From positions 3,246,114 through 3,310,113 of the forward strand of contig CM057156.1 in assembly GCA_029962745.1 (NCBI GenBank): a stretch of DNA of 64,000 nucleotides, written 5' to 3'. How positions within the stretch are numbered: position 1 is the stretch's first letter; each line of letters begins with the position of its first letter. Below, one piece after another: positions 62,204 through 64,000 of this stretch. The stretch is from Echinometra lucunter. Its lineage: Eukaryota; Echinodermata; Echinoidea; Camarodonta; Echinometridae. Position numbers and translations under genes: made by a program. The notes beneath the pieces are model-generated. The model had not been told where the DNA came from. It did no database searches and saw nothing but the letters and a program-made list of their open reading frames with translations.

Positions 62204-62544
62204 CATGGCTTTTATTTATTCATAATCTTGGGGGGGGGGGGCAAGAATATGTTCATTATTCGAGGGAACACGCGAGCGAGGGAACGAAGCGAACTAGCGG
62301 GGAGGGTTGGAGGGAGCTTTTGCATTTTTAGAATTGAAATTTAAAGATCTGGTGCGTACTCTGGGTGGAACTTTTGGAAAATTTTGAATCCAAAAATAAA
62401 AAGAAATAAGAAATAGGGCCTATTACTGATTAAGTTATTTGAAAATCTAAAGTCAGGGTCTCAAAAAAAGATCAACAAAAAAAGGGGGTTGAAATTTTCA
62501 GGCGGGGGGGGGGGACTGCCACCCTCCTTCTGCGTACGGCCTTG
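62204..62544. mobile_element. hAT-type MITE, family 2, inverted copy
   Basis: The right end TGCGTACGGCCTTG is the inverted family 2 terminus (CAAGGCCGTACGCA). The left end begins CATGGC. Flanks CTAGACAG and TCAGACAG agree at 6 of 8 bases. The interior shares GCAAAAGCTCCC (inverted) and the CTCGC-type block with 15542-15798. Confidence 0.7.
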
Positions 62545-63503
62545 TCAGACAGAAACAAATATTCATATAGAATATAACTGCTTTACGAATTCCAAAATGA
62601 TTCAATCTTTTTTTGCAAAAGAAAACAGAACGAAACGAAAAACAAAACAGAAAAAGAAAGGGAATAGATCAGAAAACGACTGAAACGTTCCAGTGCTGTT
62701 TTGTGAATTTCTAGATTTTTGGTAGATGATACACAGTGTCAACTTCGTTAGTTCTACATCACATATCCATCAAGAATCTCTTTTCCTGGTTTCTCTTATC
62801 GTGCAAATGAATCATTCTTGCAATGAAAAAATGCTCACCCTTACAGCTGAAATTCGTTTTATTCATAAATTTATAAATTGCAAAGCTGGTCAATACTCCT
62901 CCATAGATATTGTATATACATTCAGTCATAGTAAGTAACCTCAAGGAATCGGAAGAAAGGTGGATTTCAAGGAGGTCGCTGAAAGTAGGATTAATTATGT
63001 AGATTGGAAACAAATCCTCAGAGGATATCAAAGGCATTGGGTGTGTTGAAGAAGTCAAGTAAATCCTCTGTCCATTATGTCCGAACCTCTATGGGAAATG
63101 AAAGACTTTTACTAAAATGAACCGTACATGGAAGAAGGCAATAGTCGCTTTTTCCTGCATATGAAAACTGAAACGTTTTGATTTCCTTTCCGTTTTGATG
63201 CACTGTTACATCTTCAAAGAACTGCAGTGTTACCTAAGAGCAGAATTTGTCGGTAACAAATTTGACATGAACATTCTTATTTAAAAAAACAAAAAACAAA
63301 AAAACCTTGATTGAGAAGGTACAGGACAGGAGTATCAAGTTATATTAGTTCCCACATTTGAAAGTAACTTTAATCACAAAGTAAAAGCAAGCATTTAGAA
63401 GAGAAATAGGGCAGCCAAAAGGTTTTTACAAAATCAGCCTTATTCTATATTCTACCTATTTTATTAGCGATTATTATGCACCGTTATGCATCTGAAAGTG
63501 TTT

Positions 63504-63534
<31 letters not shown>

Positions 63535-63778
63535 AAATTAGGGTATAATGCAATGCTAGATCGAAGATATTTCAAATTAATTGGTCCATAATTACGTAAG
63601 AGTATTCTTGCCACCAACCATATAGATTACGATTTGCAAACAGACGCGTAGCCATATTTTTGGTTCGTTTCAATAACATCTTAATCATTAAGATTTTTTT
63701 TTTTTTTTTTTTGGTTGTTGTTGCCTATTCTAGACATGCTGGAGGAAATCCTTTGTTTTCCGGAATCTAGTAATAATA
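62545..63778. other. Intergenic; TTG microsatellite
   Basis: A TTG array lies at 63505-63534 and a T run at 63695-63712. No gene supported. Confidence 0.55.
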
Positions 63779-63971
63779 CTATGAGTCTAGGATGATACAT
63801 TCATCATCCTTAATTCCATTCACCTTGCCTTCTTTGTCACTATTCTCCCCAGGTCTGTCTGGCCTATCGTCTGTGACCTCAGACAATCCTTCGGCAATCC
63901 TCCGGCAATTAGTGCAGCGGCTACAAACCCTTTGGGCAATCAGGAAATCTACAGACATTACATGAAACTTT
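63779..63971 (-). CDS. Candidate last exon of an unidentified gene, Cys-rich
   Basis: A minus-strand acceptor (CCTTTCATCTTAG before 63971) opens a frame of about 63 residues to a stop at 63779. It includes a Cys cluster, VCSRCTNCRR (C-x2-C-x2-C), followed by an acidic/basic hydrophilic tail ending DDECIILDS. Composition looks like coding sequence rather than noise. The remaining exons would be beyond the right edge. The family is not recognised. Confidence 0.35.
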
Positions 63972-64000
63972 CTAAGATGAAAGGTCAAGTGTCACCCATC

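Overview
This is animal (metazoan) nuclear DNA. It is AT-rich, carries many microsatellites and small inverted-repeat elements, and has genes split by introns with GT..AG borders. The repeat content and the sigma-class GST point to a marine invertebrate deuterostome, most likely an echinoderm and possibly a sea urchin; that is a judgement from general familiarity, not a test. Repeat content includes tRNA-derived SINEs, CR1/L2-type LINEs with short tandem 3' tails, hAT MITEs with long G runs, and palindromes with GGCCCCGTTTCAT ends. Two gaps of exactly 500 N (855-1354, 18260-18759) look like fixed-size scaffold joins, so the order of the three contigs is a scaffolding inference.

Layout. 1-854 is one copy of a segment that recurs at 27099-27957, ending at the first gap. 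1355-18259 holds a SINE, a hAT MITE, several fold-back elements, an L1-like LINE fragment, and a five-exon sigma-class glutathione S-transferase gene (13884-16730, plus strand). 18760-32329 is gene-poor, with hAT-type MITEs, the second copy of the duplicated segment and microsatellites. 32330-36158 (minus) is a CR1/L2-group LINE with an intact 1038-residue endonuclease/reverse transcriptase ORF; an L1-ORF1p-like ORF lies 3.3 kb upstream of it (39449-40558, minus). 40559-57720 is mostly non-coding, with a LINE fragment, SINEs, a hAT MITE and two elaborate palindromes. 57721-58773 (minus) is a coding exon whose coiled coil resembles the inhibitory synaptic factor 1 (INSYN1) family, ending in a good splice donor. 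63779-63971 (minus) is a candidate last exon of an unidentified gene running off the right edge.

The host genes show no functional link to one another. The most distinctive content is the non-autonomous elements. One palindromic family keeps a common core while different copies carry unrelated but still self-complementary arms, with a CTG duplication at each insertion. Several G-rich MITEs can be tied to the hAT superfamily by their 8-bp target duplications.
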